A DNA stretch of 40,806 nt from NCBI GenBank assembly GCA_017882925.1, contig JADGOM010000026.1, forward strand, positions 1 to 40,806, written 5' to 3'. This document shows, piece after piece, positions 26,062-34,225 of this stretch. Position 1 is the stretch's first letter; the number at the start of each line of letters is the position of its first letter. The translations under genes were made by a program, and so were the position numbers. This DNA is from Acidimicrobiia bacterium. Its GTDB lineage: Bacteria; Actinomycetota; Acidimicrobiia; IMCC26256; Chersky-534. The notes beneath the pieces were generated by a model that saw nothing but the letters and a program-made list of their open reading frames with translations, had not been told where the DNA came from and searched no databases.

Positions 26062-26844
26062 GTGGTGGATGTCGTGCTCGTCGAGACCCGGGACCGCGTG
26101 CGGACGATCACGCTGCACCGGCCCGAGGTGCGCAACGCGCTCGACAGCGCGCTCCAACGTGCGTCGGCCGACGCGCTGGCCGCCGCCGACGCCGATCCCG
26201 ACGTCGACGTCGTCGTGCTCACGGGGTCGGACCCGGCGTTCTGCGCCGGGCTCGACCTGCGCGAGCTCGGCACCACCGCGGAGAACCTCGACCCGCGGAC
26301 CAACGACCCCGGCCGCCCCTCCAACCCGTTCACCGCGCTGTGGGCGATGCACAAGCCCGTCATCGGCGCGGTCAACGGACCCGCGGTGACCGGAGGGTTC
26401 GAGCTCGCGCTCGCGTGCGACTTCCTCGTGGCGTCGGAGCGGGCGACGTTCGGCGACACCCACGCCCGCGTCGGGGTCACGCCCGGCGGCGGCATGAGCG
26501 TGTTCCTTCCGATGGCGGTCGGGCTGCGGCGCGCCAAGGAGATCAGCCTCACCGGCAACTTCGTCGGCGCGACCGAGGCCGCGCGGATCGGGCTGGTCAA
26601 CCTCGTCGTGGAGCACTCGGAGCTGTTGCCCACCGCGCACCGGCTCGCGGCCGACATCGTGAGCAACGACCAGCACGCGGTGCGCAACCTCAAGGCGCTC
26701 TACGACCGCACCGCGGCCGTCGCGCCCGGCGACGGGCTGGCGATCGAGCAGGAGGTCTTCCGCTCGTGGCGGGTCGAGCCGGCCGAGGTGGCGAGCCGCC
26801 GCGAATCGGTCCTGCGCCGGGGCCGGGAACAGCAGGCGCCCTGA
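26062..26844 (+). CDS. Enoyl-CoA hydratase/isomerase family (crotonase) protein
   Basis: This 260-residue crotonase-fold protein has HRPEVRNALDSAL (about 19-31), the first oxyanion-hole segment DPAFCAGLDLREL (about 57-69) and the second NGPAVTGGFELALACD (about 105-120). The helix after it reads FGDTHARVGVTPGGG. Here the first catalytic Glu of rat hydratase (Glu144 position) aligns with His, while the second (Glu164 position) is kept in KEISLTG. The THARVG form is common in actinobacterial paralogues, so hydratase activity is not certain. The start is GTG at 26062 (a second GTG follows at 26065). Confidence 0.88.
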   Translation: MVDVVLVETRDRVRTITLHRPEVRNALDSALQRASADALAAADADPDVDVVVLTGSDPAFCAGLDLRELGTTAENLDPRTNDPGRPSNPFTALWAMHKPVIGAVNGPAVTGGFELALACDFLVASERATFGDTHARVGVTPGGGMSVFLPMAVGLRRAKEISLTGNFVGATEAARIGLVNLVVEHSELLPTAHRLAADIVSNDQHAVRNLKALYDRTAAVAPGDGLAIEQEVFRSWRVEPAEVASRRESVLRRGREQQAP

Positions 26845-27006
26845 GCCCGCCGCGATCCGAGCACCTGGTCGCGCCGGTCGCGAGACCTTCCGGAATCCGG
26901 CGTGATGCCCTGCGATCCGTGCGGGGTTCGTGGAAGAATCGACAGCCGGTACCTACCCTGAGTGGCGGGTCCGGCGCTCAGCGTCCGCCGGCAAACCCAG
27001 GACGGC

Positions 27007-29043
27007 ATGGCCTTCCCGAGAGTCACCTTCGCGATCTTCTTCCTGGTCGTCCTGCCGCTGAGTTGGTTCCTGATGCCCACCCTGCACCGGACCTACCGGT
27101 GCTTCGGGATGCGGATCCAGGGTGTGCCGTGGAAGCTCGCGATGCTCGTCGCGTCGTACGTGTTCCTCGGGTACTTCAGCCCGACCACGCGCGTGCTCAT
27201 CGTGCCGCTGCCCACCTGGTCGCTGATCCTGTTCGTCTCGACCGCCGTCAACTGGGTCCTCGGCCAGGGTCTGGGTTGGGCCCGCACCATCGACCGCGCG
27301 CGGGAGCCGGGGGCCGCGCGCACGGTCCTCACGCGCCCACGCGTCTGGCTCTCGGCCGCGATCGTGTTCAACCTCGGGTTCCTCGGCTACTTCAAGTACT
27401 ACGAGTTCTTCGTCAGTCAGGCCCACAACGCGTTCACCGACATGGGTCTGAGCTTCCCGCTCCCCGTGCTCTCGATCGCGCTGCCGGTCGCGATCTCGTT
27501 CTTCACGTTCCAGGCGATCAGCTACACCGCCGACATCTACCGCGGCACGTTCGACCCGGTGAACCCGCTCGACTTCGCGACCTACCTCGCGTTCTTCCCG
27601 CATCTCGTGGCCGGCCCCGTGGTCCGCGCGGCGGAGTTCATCCCGCAGATGTACGAGCGCCACGACCCGCGCCGGGTGGACGCGACGCGCGCGTTCGCGC
27701 TCATCGCCGGCGGCCTCTTCAAGAAGCTCGTCCTCGCCGACTTCCTCAACAACTCGATCGTCACCCCGGTCTTCACGTCGCCGGGCACGCACAGCTCGGC
27801 CGAGATCCTCGTGGGCGTCTACGCCTACGCGGTGCGCATCTACTGCGACTTCAGCGGCTACACCGACATGGCGATCGGCATCGCGCTCCTGCTCGGCATC
27901 AAGTTCCCGCAGAACTTCGACGCCCCCTACACCGCGGTCTCGCTCCAGGACTTCTGGCGCCGCTGGCACATGACGTTGTCGCGCTTCCTGCGCGACTACC
28001 TCTACATCCCGCTGGGCGGCAACCGCGAGAGCGCCGTCGTCCTCGGCCTGCGCAAGGTCGGGAGCCTCGTGGTCCCGGCGCGGTCGAACGCGCCGGCCGG
28101 GGGCGGGCCGGAAGACTCCCCCGGGGCGGTGCGCGAGCGCGCGCCCGCGGTCCGACCGAAGCCGGGTCGGGAGCCCGACGAGCACGGGCACCCGACCATC
28201 ATCTCGAGCTACGCCATCGCGGTCACGGTCGGCATGCTCTTCCTCACCGCGCTGCGGATGTTCGACATCGCCGACGTGTGGGCGTGGAACCTCCTGCTCG
28301 TGCCCGTGGTCTTCGGGCTGGTGGCGCGGGGCGCGGGCTCGCCCGGGAAGCGCACATGGACCGACCGGCCCGCGGTGCTCGGGCTCCTCGCGGTCCAGGT
28401 GCTGGTCTGCGTGAGCGCGCTCGTCGGCGGCCCGTCGGTGTGGTGGCTCGACTTCCTGCTCATCAGCGCGCTGCTGCTCGTCTTCGCCGCCTGCGACCTC
28501 ACGATCGTGGGCGTCGTCATCCTCGGCAACCTCCTCGCGACGATGGCGTTGGGCGGCATCTGGCACGGCCGCGGCTGGACGTTCCTGATCTGGGGCATGA
28601 TCCACGGCTTCGGGCTCGTCGGCGAGCACTGGCACCGCGAGCGCCGCAAGCTGCGCGGCCTCCCCGAGCCGAAGGACACGGTCCTGCGGCGCACGGGCGG
28701 GCGCCTGCTCACGTTCAACGTCGTGTGCTTCGCGTGGATCTTCTTCAACGCCGACTCGCTGTCGACCGCGAGCCAGATCATCAACCACCTCTTCACCGAC
28801 TGGCACTGGAGCAGCAGCTACACGCCGTTCGTCGACGACCCGCTCGTCACCGGCGGCGTGCTGCTGGCGATCGCCATCGGTCTCGGCGTGCAGTTCATCC
28901 CGCGGGAGTTCGGCGCCCGGCTGCTCGCACGCGCGTCGCGCCTGCACCCGGTGACCCAGGGCATCATGATCGGCCTGTTCTTCATCGTGATCGACACGCT
29001 CGGCCCGCGCGGCATCCCCGACTTCATCTACCAGCAGTTCTGA
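27007..29043 (+). CDS. MBOAT O-acyltransferase (AlgI/DltB-like) with large internal insertion
   Basis: This is a 678-residue polytopic protein; AlgI-like members usually have about 470-520. AlgI landmarks are FFTFQAISYTADIYRG (about 165-180), FFPHLVAGPVVRA (196-208), DFSGYTDMAIGIALLLGIKFP (281-301), DFWRRWHMTLSRFLRDYLYIP (His321) and GGIWHGRGWTFLIWG (His520). In canonical members these two His motifs are about 35-40 residues apart; here they are 199. The extra segment (about 343-505) has a Pro/Gly/charged linker (352-398) and four hydrophobic stretches. MBOATs move acyl groups across the membrane for O-acylation of glycans. The ATG at 27007 has AGGA 5 bases upstream. Its stop overlaps the SGNH start (TGATG). 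Confidence 0.9.
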   Translation: MAFPRVTFAIFFLVVLPLSWFLMPTLHRTYRCFGMRIQGVPWKLAMLVASYVFLGYFSPTTRVLIVPLPTWSLILFVSTAVNWVLGQGLGWARTIDRAREPGAARTVLTRPRVWLSAAIVFNLGFLGYFKYYEFFVSQAHNAFTDMGLSFPLPVLSIALPVAISFFTFQAISYTADIYRGTFDPVNPLDFATYLAFFPHLVAGPVVRAAEFIPQMYERHDPRRVDATRAFALIAGGLFKKLVLADFLNNSIVTPVFTSPGTHSSAEILVGVYAYAVRIYCDFSGYTDMAIGIALLLGIKFPQNFDAPYTAVSLQDFWRRWHMTLSRFLRDYLYIPLGGNRESAVVLGLRKVGSLVVPARSNAPAGGGPEDSPGAVRERAPAVRPKPGREPDEHGHPTIISSYAIAVTVGMLFLTALRMFDIADVWAWNLLLVPVVFGLVARGAGSPGKRTWTDRPAVLGLLAVQVLVCVSALVGGPSVWWLDFLLISALLLVFAACDLTIVGVVILGNLLATMALGGIWHGRGWTFLIWGMIHGFGLVGEHWHRERRKLRGLPEPKDTVLRRTGGRLLTFNVVCFAWIFFNADSLSTASQIINHLFTDWHWSSSYTPFVDDPLVTGGVLLAIAIGLGVQFIPREFGARLLARASRLHPVTQGIMIGLFFIVIDTLGPRGIPDFIYQQF

Positions 29044-30314
29044 TGGCGACGACCCGGCCCCGGCCCCGCCCGCAGCGCGACGAGCCCGACGGCACCGACG
29101 CGCCCGCGAACGGCACGGATGGGGACGGGCACCGCTCCAAGCGCGCCGAACGGGAGCCCAAGCCGCCGGTCACCCGCAAGCCCATGCCCGCGGGCAACGC
29201 GATCAAGGTCATCGTCATCGCGTTCCTCGTCGCCACGATCTTCAACGCGCAGGGCATGTGGAAGACGGCCCAGGGCCTCGACCTCGGCTGGAAGCGCGAC
29301 GTCGCCATCGACTTCATGCGCCCGTTCCACTGGGCGGCCGAGAACGTGTGCATCCCCTTCACCGGCGTCTGCATCCAGAGCGCCCGCGAGGCCGTGCAGG
29401 ACGCCTCCGGGCGGAGCGGCGACGACGACATCAACCTGTTCGTCGCCAAGCCGACGGCCACCACGACGGCTCCCGCCGGGACGACCACGCCCGCCGCGAC
29501 CACCGCCCCGGGCCAGACGACCACGCCGGGCCAGACCGCTGCCCCCGCGGTGACGACGGCCCCCTCGGCCAAGCTCGCGTTCTCGCCCCAGCACCCGCTC
29601 AAGGTCTGGATCGCCGGCGACTCGCTCTCGATCACCCCCGGCCAGTCGTTCCTCAACAAGGCGCCGGGCACGCAGGTGATGGACGTGAAGGGCCTCGACG
29701 GGCGCATCAGCACCGGGCTCGCCCGGCCCGACGTCTTCAACTGGTTCCAGCGGGTGAAGGACGGCGTGGCCCAGCTCAATCCCGACGTCGTGATCCTCAC
29801 CTTCGGCGCGAACGACGACCAGTCGCTGTTCGGCGGGGCGAACCCCATCGGGCCGCTCGGCTCCGACGCGTGGAAGGCGGAGTACGCGTCACGGGTCGGC
29901 GGGATGATGGACACGGTGATCAACGCCGGTCACAAGGTGATCTGGATCGGCATCCCGATCGTGGAGAACACCGGCCGCAACGCCCGGTACCAGATGCTCA
30001 ACAGCATCTACGCGGCCGAGGCGGCGAAGCGCCCCGGCAACGCCTTCTTCGTCGACACGTACCCGCTCTTCCAGGACTCGGCCGGCAACTACAACAAGTA
30101 CCTCACGGTCAACGGGCAGCAGGTCGAGATGCGCGCCCCCGACGGCATCCACTTCACCCGCGCCGGTGGCGACCGGATCGCCGACGCGGTGATGGCCGAG
30201 CTCGGCAACATCTACGACCTCACGTCGTGGAAGAACCCGACCACGACCACGACGGCCACCACCGCCGCGCCGGTGACCACCACCACGGCCACGACCACGA
30301 CCAAGGCGAAGTAG
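29043..30314 (+). CDS. Membrane-anchored SGNH hydrolase (DUF459-like), partner of the MBOAT protein
   Basis: This 423-residue protein has a hydrophilic, charged N-terminus (1-50), one membrane segment at about 53-70, and a Thr/Ala/Pro linker (about 137-175). The SGNH domain (about 185-400) has IAGDSLS (Ser194), FGAND (255-258) and DGIHF (Asp367, His370), then a Thr-rich tail. The order Ser...GAND...DxxH is that of acetyl transfer or hydrolysis on glycans. It starts on the last base of the MBOAT stop codon. Pairing of an MBOAT with an SGNH protein is the rule in alginate, teichoic-acid and peptidoglycan O-acylation, so it probably completes transfer outside the membrane. The glycan acceptor is unknown. 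Confidence 0.87.
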   Translation: MATTRPRPRPQRDEPDGTDAPANGTDGDGHRSKRAEREPKPPVTRKPMPAGNAIKVIVIAFLVATIFNAQGMWKTAQGLDLGWKRDVAIDFMRPFHWAAENVCIPFTGVCIQSAREAVQDASGRSGDDDINLFVAKPTATTTAPAGTTTPAATTAPGQTTTPGQTAAPAVTTAPSAKLAFSPQHPLKVWIAGDSLSITPGQSFLNKAPGTQVMDVKGLDGRISTGLARPDVFNWFQRVKDGVAQLNPDVVILTFGANDDQSLFGGANPIGPLGSDAWKAEYASRVGGMMDTVINAGHKVIWIGIPIVENTGRNARYQMLNSIYAAEAAKRPGNAFFVDTYPLFQDSAGNYNKYLTVNGQQVEMRAPDGIHFTRAGGDRIADAVMAELGNIYDLTSWKNPTTTTTATTAAPVTTTTATTTTKAK

Positions 30315-30354
30315 CCGCGGCCGAAACGGCGCCGGCGGCCGCGAGGGGCTCCGG

Positions 30355-30360
30355 TAGCCT
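30355..30360 (+). promoter_or_regulatory. Leaderless-type -10 (TAGCCT) for serC
   Basis: TAGCCT is followed by CGGGGC and the serC ATG (6-base spacing), in the 52-base gap after the SGNH gene. Confidence 0.5.
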
Positions 30361-30366
30361 CGGGGC

Positions 30367-31491
30367 ATGGCCGACGCCGACGTCCGCATCCCCACCGAGC
30401 TCCTCCCGAAGGACGGCCGCTTCAACTCCGGCCCGTCGAAAGTGCGGCCCGCCACCGTGGAGGCGCTGGCCGCGACCGGGCGCTCGTACCTCGGCACCAG
30501 CCACCGGCGCACGGGCGTGCGCTCCACCGTTGCCCGCGTCCGCGAGGGCCTCCGCGACCTGTTCTCACTGCCCGACGGCTACGAGGTGCTCCTCGGCAAC
30601 GGCGGCTCGAGCCTGTTCTGGGACGCGGCCACCTTCGGCCTGATCGACGACCGCAGCCAGCACCTCGTGTTCGGCGAGTTCTCGGCGAAGTTCGCCCAAG
30701 CGGCCGCGGCCGCCCCGCACCTCGCGGAGCCGGAGGTCATCGAGACCGAGCCCGGCACCCACCCGACCCTGCGGTACAGCGCCGAGGTCGACGTCTACGC
30801 GGCCACCCACAACGAGACGTCGACCGGCGTCGTGATGCCGATCGAGCGCCCCGCGGGAGCCACCGGCCGCCAGCTCGTGGTGGTCGACGGCACGTCGGCC
30901 GCGGGCGGGGTGCGCGTCGACCCGACCCAGTTCGACGCCTACTACTTCGCGCCGCAGAAGTGCTTCGCCGGCGACGGCGGATTGTGGCTCGCGCTGTGCT
31001 CGCCCGCGGCGATCGAGCGCATCGCCACGATCGGCGTCTCCGACCGGTGGACGCCGGCGATCCTGAGCCTGCCGATCGCGCTCGAGAACTCGCGCCTCGA
31101 CCAGACCTACAACACGCCCGCGCTGGCCACGATCTTCATGCTCGCCGACCAGGTCGACTGGATGCTCGGCCTCGGCGGTCTCGACGCGGTCGCCGCCCGC
31201 TGTGACGCGTCGGCCGCGATCCTCTACGGGTGGGCCGACGCGCACCCGCTCGCGCGCCCGTTCGTCGCGGCCCCCGCCGAGCGCAGCCCGGTGACCGGCA
31301 CCATCGACTTCGACGACTCCGTCGACGCGGCCTGGCTCGCGGCCTCGCTGCGCGCCAACGGGATCGTCGACACCGAGCCGTACCGGAAGCTGGGCCGCAA
31401 CCAGCTCCGGATCGCCATGTTCCCGGCGATCGATCCCGAGGACGTCGCCGCGGTCACCCGCTGCGTCGACTTCCTGCTCGACGCCCGCTGA
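30367..31491 (+). CDS. serC: Phosphoserine aminotransferase
   Basis: This PLP enzyme converts 3-phosphohydroxypyruvate and glutamate to phosphoserine. The 374-residue protein is of the actinobacterial SerC type, with RFNSGPSKVRP (18-28), SYLGTSHRRTGVRS (about 40-53), LGNGGSSLFWDAA (about 76-88), THNETSTGV (about 147-155), VDGTSAAGG and the PLP lysine Lys198 in FAPQKCFAGDGGLW. ATG at 30367; a TAGCCT hexamer 6 bases upstream suggests a leaderless message. With the CBS/gamma-lyase pair further on, the window holds serine synthesis and serine use for cysteine, though not in one operon. Confidence 0.95.
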   Translation: MADADVRIPTELLPKDGRFNSGPSKVRPATVEALAATGRSYLGTSHRRTGVRSTVARVREGLRDLFSLPDGYEVLLGNGGSSLFWDAATFGLIDDRSQHLVFGEFSAKFAQAAAAAPHLAEPEVIETEPGTHPTLRYSAEVDVYAATHNETSTGVVMPIERPAGATGRQLVVVDGTSAAGGVRVDPTQFDAYYFAPQKCFAGDGGLWLALCSPAAIERIATIGVSDRWTPAILSLPIALENSRLDQTYNTPALATIFMLADQVDWMLGLGGLDAVAARCDASAAILYGWADAHPLARPFVAAPAERSPVTGTIDFDDSVDAAWLAASLRANGIVDTEPYRKLGRNQLRIAMFPAIDPEDVAAVTRCVDFLLDAR

Positions 31492-31551
31492 GCCGCGGAC
31501 CCGGCGCCGGTCGGTGCGGTCGATCGATGGGGCATTCCCACGGTTCCGCCC

Positions 31552-31581
31552 TCGACAAGCCGCGCACGGCCCCCGTAGGTT
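31552..31581 (+). promoter_or_regulatory. Promoter (TCGACA-18-TAGGTT) for the unknown protein at 31620
   Basis: TCGACA (31552-31557, five of six bases of TTGACA) and TAGGTT (31576-31581) are separated by 18 bases. The predicted start gives a leader of about 32 bases with a G-rich ribosome site. Confidence 0.55.
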
Positions 31582-31619
31582 GACGCCTTCGTCAGGTATC
31601 CGAGCTCCGGGGGGACGCA

Positions 31620-32339
31620 ATGCTCTTCATCCACGAGACCCATGCCGTCATCGGTCCGAAGGAGCTGGAGTTCGAAGCCACGATCCGCGACGACTACATG
31701 GCGACGCTCGCGGCCGGTGAGGACGCCCGCCTGCTCTACTTCCTGCACCTCTCCCACGGCGGCGGGCTCGCCTACCGGGTCACCACCGTCACCGCGGTGA
31801 AGGACGGCGCCGCCTACGGCCGCCTGGCCGAACGGTTCCGCACCGGCGACCTGCGCGAGTGGGCGGCCGAGACCGACAAGCTCCGGCACACCGTTGCCGC
31901 CAAGATCATCGTGCCCGCCCCCTGGTCGCCGGTGCAGGACATCGACCTCGCGACGGTGCCCACCGACCCGAAGGGCGACCACGAGCTGAGCCTCTTCATG
32001 GAGGACAGCGCGTGGCCGTACGAGGGCAAGCTCGACGACTACCTCGCCAAGGCGCAGGCCCAGTACGCGCCGTCGCTCGAGGAAGGCCGCCACTTCAAGG
32101 GCAAGTCGATGCTCGAGCTGCAGATGGTCTTCCAGACCGCGTGGGGCGCCGCCCCCCGGCGCCGCGAGGTCATCCTCTGGCAGAAGGTCGTCGACCTCGA
32201 CCGGCTCAAGCCGCTGATCATGACCGAGCTCACCGCCGAGCAGCGCGCCCCGGGCACCTGGATGAACGACGCGTTCGAGGTGCGCGACGACTGGGAGAGC
32301 CGCCTGCTCCGCACCACCAGGTGGTCGCCCTGGTACTAG
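31620..32339 (+). CDS. Unknown 239-residue protein, possibly two ferredoxin-like (NIPSNAP/EthD-type) halves
   Basis: I do not recognise this family with certainty. It has no signal peptide or membrane segment and no cysteines. Residues 1-110 (FIHETHAVIGPKELEFEATI ... LHLSHGGGLAYRVTTVTAVKD ... ELAERF-type helices) and 118-239 (HELSLFMEDSAWPYEG ... MLELQMVFQTAWGAAPRRREVILWQKV) both show strand-helix-strand-strand patterns like dimeric alpha/beta-barrel proteins. A tandem duplication is therefore plausible, but this is inference. The ATG at 31620 follows a GGGGGG ribosome site. It has its own promoter and is probably monocistronic, ending at a strong convergent terminator. Confidence 0.75.
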   Translation: MLFIHETHAVIGPKELEFEATIRDDYMATLAAGEDARLLYFLHLSHGGGLAYRVTTVTAVKDGAAYGRLAERFRTGDLREWAAETDKLRHTVAAKIIVPAPWSPVQDIDLATVPTDPKGDHELSLFMEDSAWPYEGKLDDYLAKAQAQYAPSLEEGRHFKGKSMLELQMVFQTAWGAAPRRREVILWQKVVDLDRLKPLIMTELTAEQRAPGTWMNDAFEVRDDWESRLLRTTRWSPWY

Positions 32340-32348
32340 GCCGACGCG

Positions 32349-32375
32349 TCCCCGCCGCGCGTCGCGCGGCGGGGA
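32349..32375. terminator. Bidirectional hairpin terminator
   Basis: Perfect 13-bp GC-rich arms (32349-32361 and 32363-32375) around a single base form a stem of at least 11 bp with a small loop. It lies between the convergent stops of the 31620 gene and the luciferase-like gene. No T-tract. Confidence 0.8.
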
Positions 32376-32391
32376 GCTGCGCCCGGCGCGC

Positions 32392-33207
32392 CTAGAGGAA
32401 CCGGGCCGCGAACTGCTCGATGCGGGGGCGGCCGGTGCCGGGCCAGCCGACGACGAGGTACTCGAAGCCGAGCCCCTCCCACTCGTCGATCGCCGCGGCG
32501 ACATCGTCGTCGGAGCCGTCGAGCGAGAGCGACGACGCCCGCTTGATCGACGCCGGATCGCGGCCGTACTCCAGCGCGAGCTCGTCGAGCCGAGCGCTCT
32601 TGCGGGCGAGATCCGCGGGTGATCCGAAGCAGTGCCACACGTCGGCGTGCCGGGCGACGATCGGCAGCATCTTGCGCTCGCCACCCGCGCCGATCCAGAT
32701 CGGCGGGTGCGGGACCTGCACCGGCCGCGGGTGCATCGTGGCGTGCTCGAGCCGGAAGTGCTCGCCGGCGAATGACGCGTCGTCCTCGGTCATGAGCAGC
32801 TTCATCACCTGGAGGGCCTCCTCGAAGCCCTCGATGCGCTCACGCGTCGGCGGGAAGTCGAAGCCGAGCGCGCGGTGCTCGCCCTCGAACCACGCCGCGC
32901 CGAGCGAGAGGTCGACCCGCCCGTGCGACGCGTGGTCGACGGTGATGACCTCGCTCGCCAGCAGCGACGGGTGCCGGTACGTGTAGCCGGTGACCAGGAG
33001 GCCGAGGCGCACGCGCTCGGTGACGCCCGCGAGCGCGGCGAGGGTGGTCCACCCCTCGAAGCAGTTGCCGGGCCCCTCGCCGTACATCGGCTGGAAGTGG
33101 TCGAAGCCCCAGATGCCCTCGAAGCCGAGCGCCTCGGCGAACCGGGCCCGGTCGGCGATCTCGTCCCATTCGAGGCGCTGCTGCGCGAGGTCGAGCCCGA
33201 ACCGCAT
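32392..33207 (-). CDS. Luciferase-like (LLM class) flavin/F420-dependent oxidoreductase
   Basis: This 271-residue TIM-barrel protein of the bacterial-luciferase superfamily has MRFGLDLAQQRLEWDEIADRAR at the start, GFEGIWGFDHF (about 28-38), the TTLAALAGVTERVRLG strand-helix, RHPSLLASEVITVDHASHGRVDLSLGAAW (about 79-107), and HPPIWIGAGGERKMLPIVARHAD (about 167-189). In actinobacteria such proteins commonly use coenzyme F420; the substrate cannot be read from sequence. The ATG at 33207 has GGAGG 6 bases upstream. It lies 51 bases downstream of the PIG-L deacetylase gene on the same strand and is likely cotranscribed. Confidence 0.88.
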   Translation of the reverse strand: MRFGLDLAQQRLEWDEIADRARFAEALGFEGIWGFDHFQPMYGEGPGNCFEGWTTLAALAGVTERVRLGLLVTGYTYRHPSLLASEVITVDHASHGRVDLSLGAAWFEGEHRALGFDFPPTRERIEGFEEALQVMKLLMTEDDASFAGEHFRLEHATMHPRPVQVPHPPIWIGAGGERKMLPIVARHADVWHCFGSPADLARKSARLDELALEYGRDPASIKRASSLSLDGSDDDVAAAIDEWEGLGFEYLVVGWPGTGRPRIEQFAARFL

Positions 33208-33258
33208 GGTGCTCCTCCCGATCGTCGTGGGTGCGCGCCGGAGCCGGGCCCCGGTCGC

Positions 33259-34056
33259 TCAGTCGTCCTGTTGGAGCAGACCGCCCCAGCCCTGGGGCGG
33301 CGGGTCGAGCTTCCAGAACTGCTCCGGAGCGGGCGTGTCGAGCTTCTCGAGGATCGCCCAGTCGTGGTCGAGGGCGAGGATCTGCGACGTGTAGTGAGCG
33401 AAGGCCGCCCGCTTGCGCTCCTGCCCGGGGTCGACGCGCGGGCACACCGGCGTGGGCCAGATCCCCTTGCGGAACAGCTGCGACACCCGCCAGGCCAGCA
33501 TGCCGGGAATGTGCTTGTAGCCGTTGTCCTCGTAGCAGAACCAGGGAACGTCGGCGAAGCGGTCGCGGACGAGCATCGCGGCCTGGTGGGTGACGTCGTG
33601 ATCCGGGTTGGCCAGGCCGAACGGGATGAACACCGCGGTGGGATCGAGATCGCGGATGGTCTGCTCGAGCGTGTCGACGATCGCCGGCGCCTGGACCCAC
33701 TCGGGGCGCTCGAGGTACTGGTGCTCGGTGAAGTCGAGCCAGACCCAGCGGGCGCCGAGCTCGGCGAGCGCGGCGGCGTCCTCCTTGCGCCGGGCGACGA
33801 GCACGTCGTCACCGGGCACGAAGCCGGCGATCTGGTCCCAGTGGGTCATCGGGTCGGGATACTGCTCGAGGGGGCCCGAGAAGACCGTGACCACCGTGGC
33901 CCCCGGGTGCGCGGCCATGAGCTGGCTGCAGCCCAGCACGGCGTCGTCGAGGTGGGGCGAGACGACGACGATCCGCTCGAGGACCGCCTCCGCCACCATC
34001 CCCCAGCCCCGGAGGGGGGTGCCGACGTCTTCCGGTTCCGCTTCCAGGTCCGCCAT
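33259..34056 (-). CDS. PIG-L/LmbE family deacetylase
   Basis: This 265-residue zinc-dependent de-N-acetylase-like protein has the metal and catalytic motif VSPHLDDAVLG (His35, Asp37, Asp38) and the second motif NPDHDVTH (His157). The family removes N-acetyl groups from GlcNAc conjugates (MshB, Mca, GlcNAc-PI deacetylase) or cleaves related amides. SPHLDD is the variant spelling of AHPDD. The substrate is unknown; a link with the following LLM oxidoreductase is only positional. The start is ATG at 34056 without a clear ribosome site. The divergent gap upstream contains a palindromic operator candidate. Confidence 0.88.
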   Translation of the reverse strand: MADLEAEPEDVGTPLRGWGMVAEAVLERIVVVSPHLDDAVLGCSQLMAAHPGATVVTVFSGPLEQYPDPMTHWDQIAGFVPGDDVLVARRKEDAAALAELGARWVWLDFTEHQYLERPEWVQAPAIVDTLEQTIRDLDPTAVFIPFGLANPDHDVTHQAAMLVRDRFADVPWFCYEDNGYKHIPGMLAWRVSQLFRKGIWPTPVCPRVDPGQERKRAAFAHYTSQILALDHDWAILEKLDTPAPEQFWKLDPPPQGWGGLLQQDD

Positions 34057-34115
34057 GCGGGTCAGCTTGGCATTTTTCGCCCGGACCCGGTGCGGCCCGC
34101 CAGCCGAGGGTCGAA

Positions 34116-34132
34116 TACCACTCTGAGTGGTA
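34116..34132. promoter_or_regulatory. Operator-like palindrome TACCACTC-T-GAGTGGTA
   Basis: A perfect 8+8 bp palindrome with one central base lies in the 169-base gap between divergent PIG-L (34056) and the Thr-rich protein (34226). Six bases after it, TTGACG (34138-34143) resembles a -35; the nearest -10-like hexamer TAACTT (34166-34171) is 22 bases further, longer than usual. AT-richer flanks and symmetry suggest a repressor or activator site. No regulator gene is adjacent. Confidence 0.55.
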
Positions 34133-34225
34133 AGTGATTGACGGCGAGCGCGAAGCCCCCGCGGCTAACTTGCTCCTCAGGTTGGGGCCGGACACGGACG
34201 CTGGGTGCCCCGAGGGCGGAGCGGC

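Noticed and set aside
24389-26389. Plus-strand open frame over the thioesterase and SIMPL genes
   Set aside because: It is Arg/Gly/Asp-rich with no domain, and both real genes are well supported in other frames.
26340-30314. Single open frame running through the crotonase, MBOAT and SGNH genes
   Set aside because: Only the last 423 codons (from 29043) encode recognisable protein. Upstream it is out of frame with two clear genes, so it is not a fusion.
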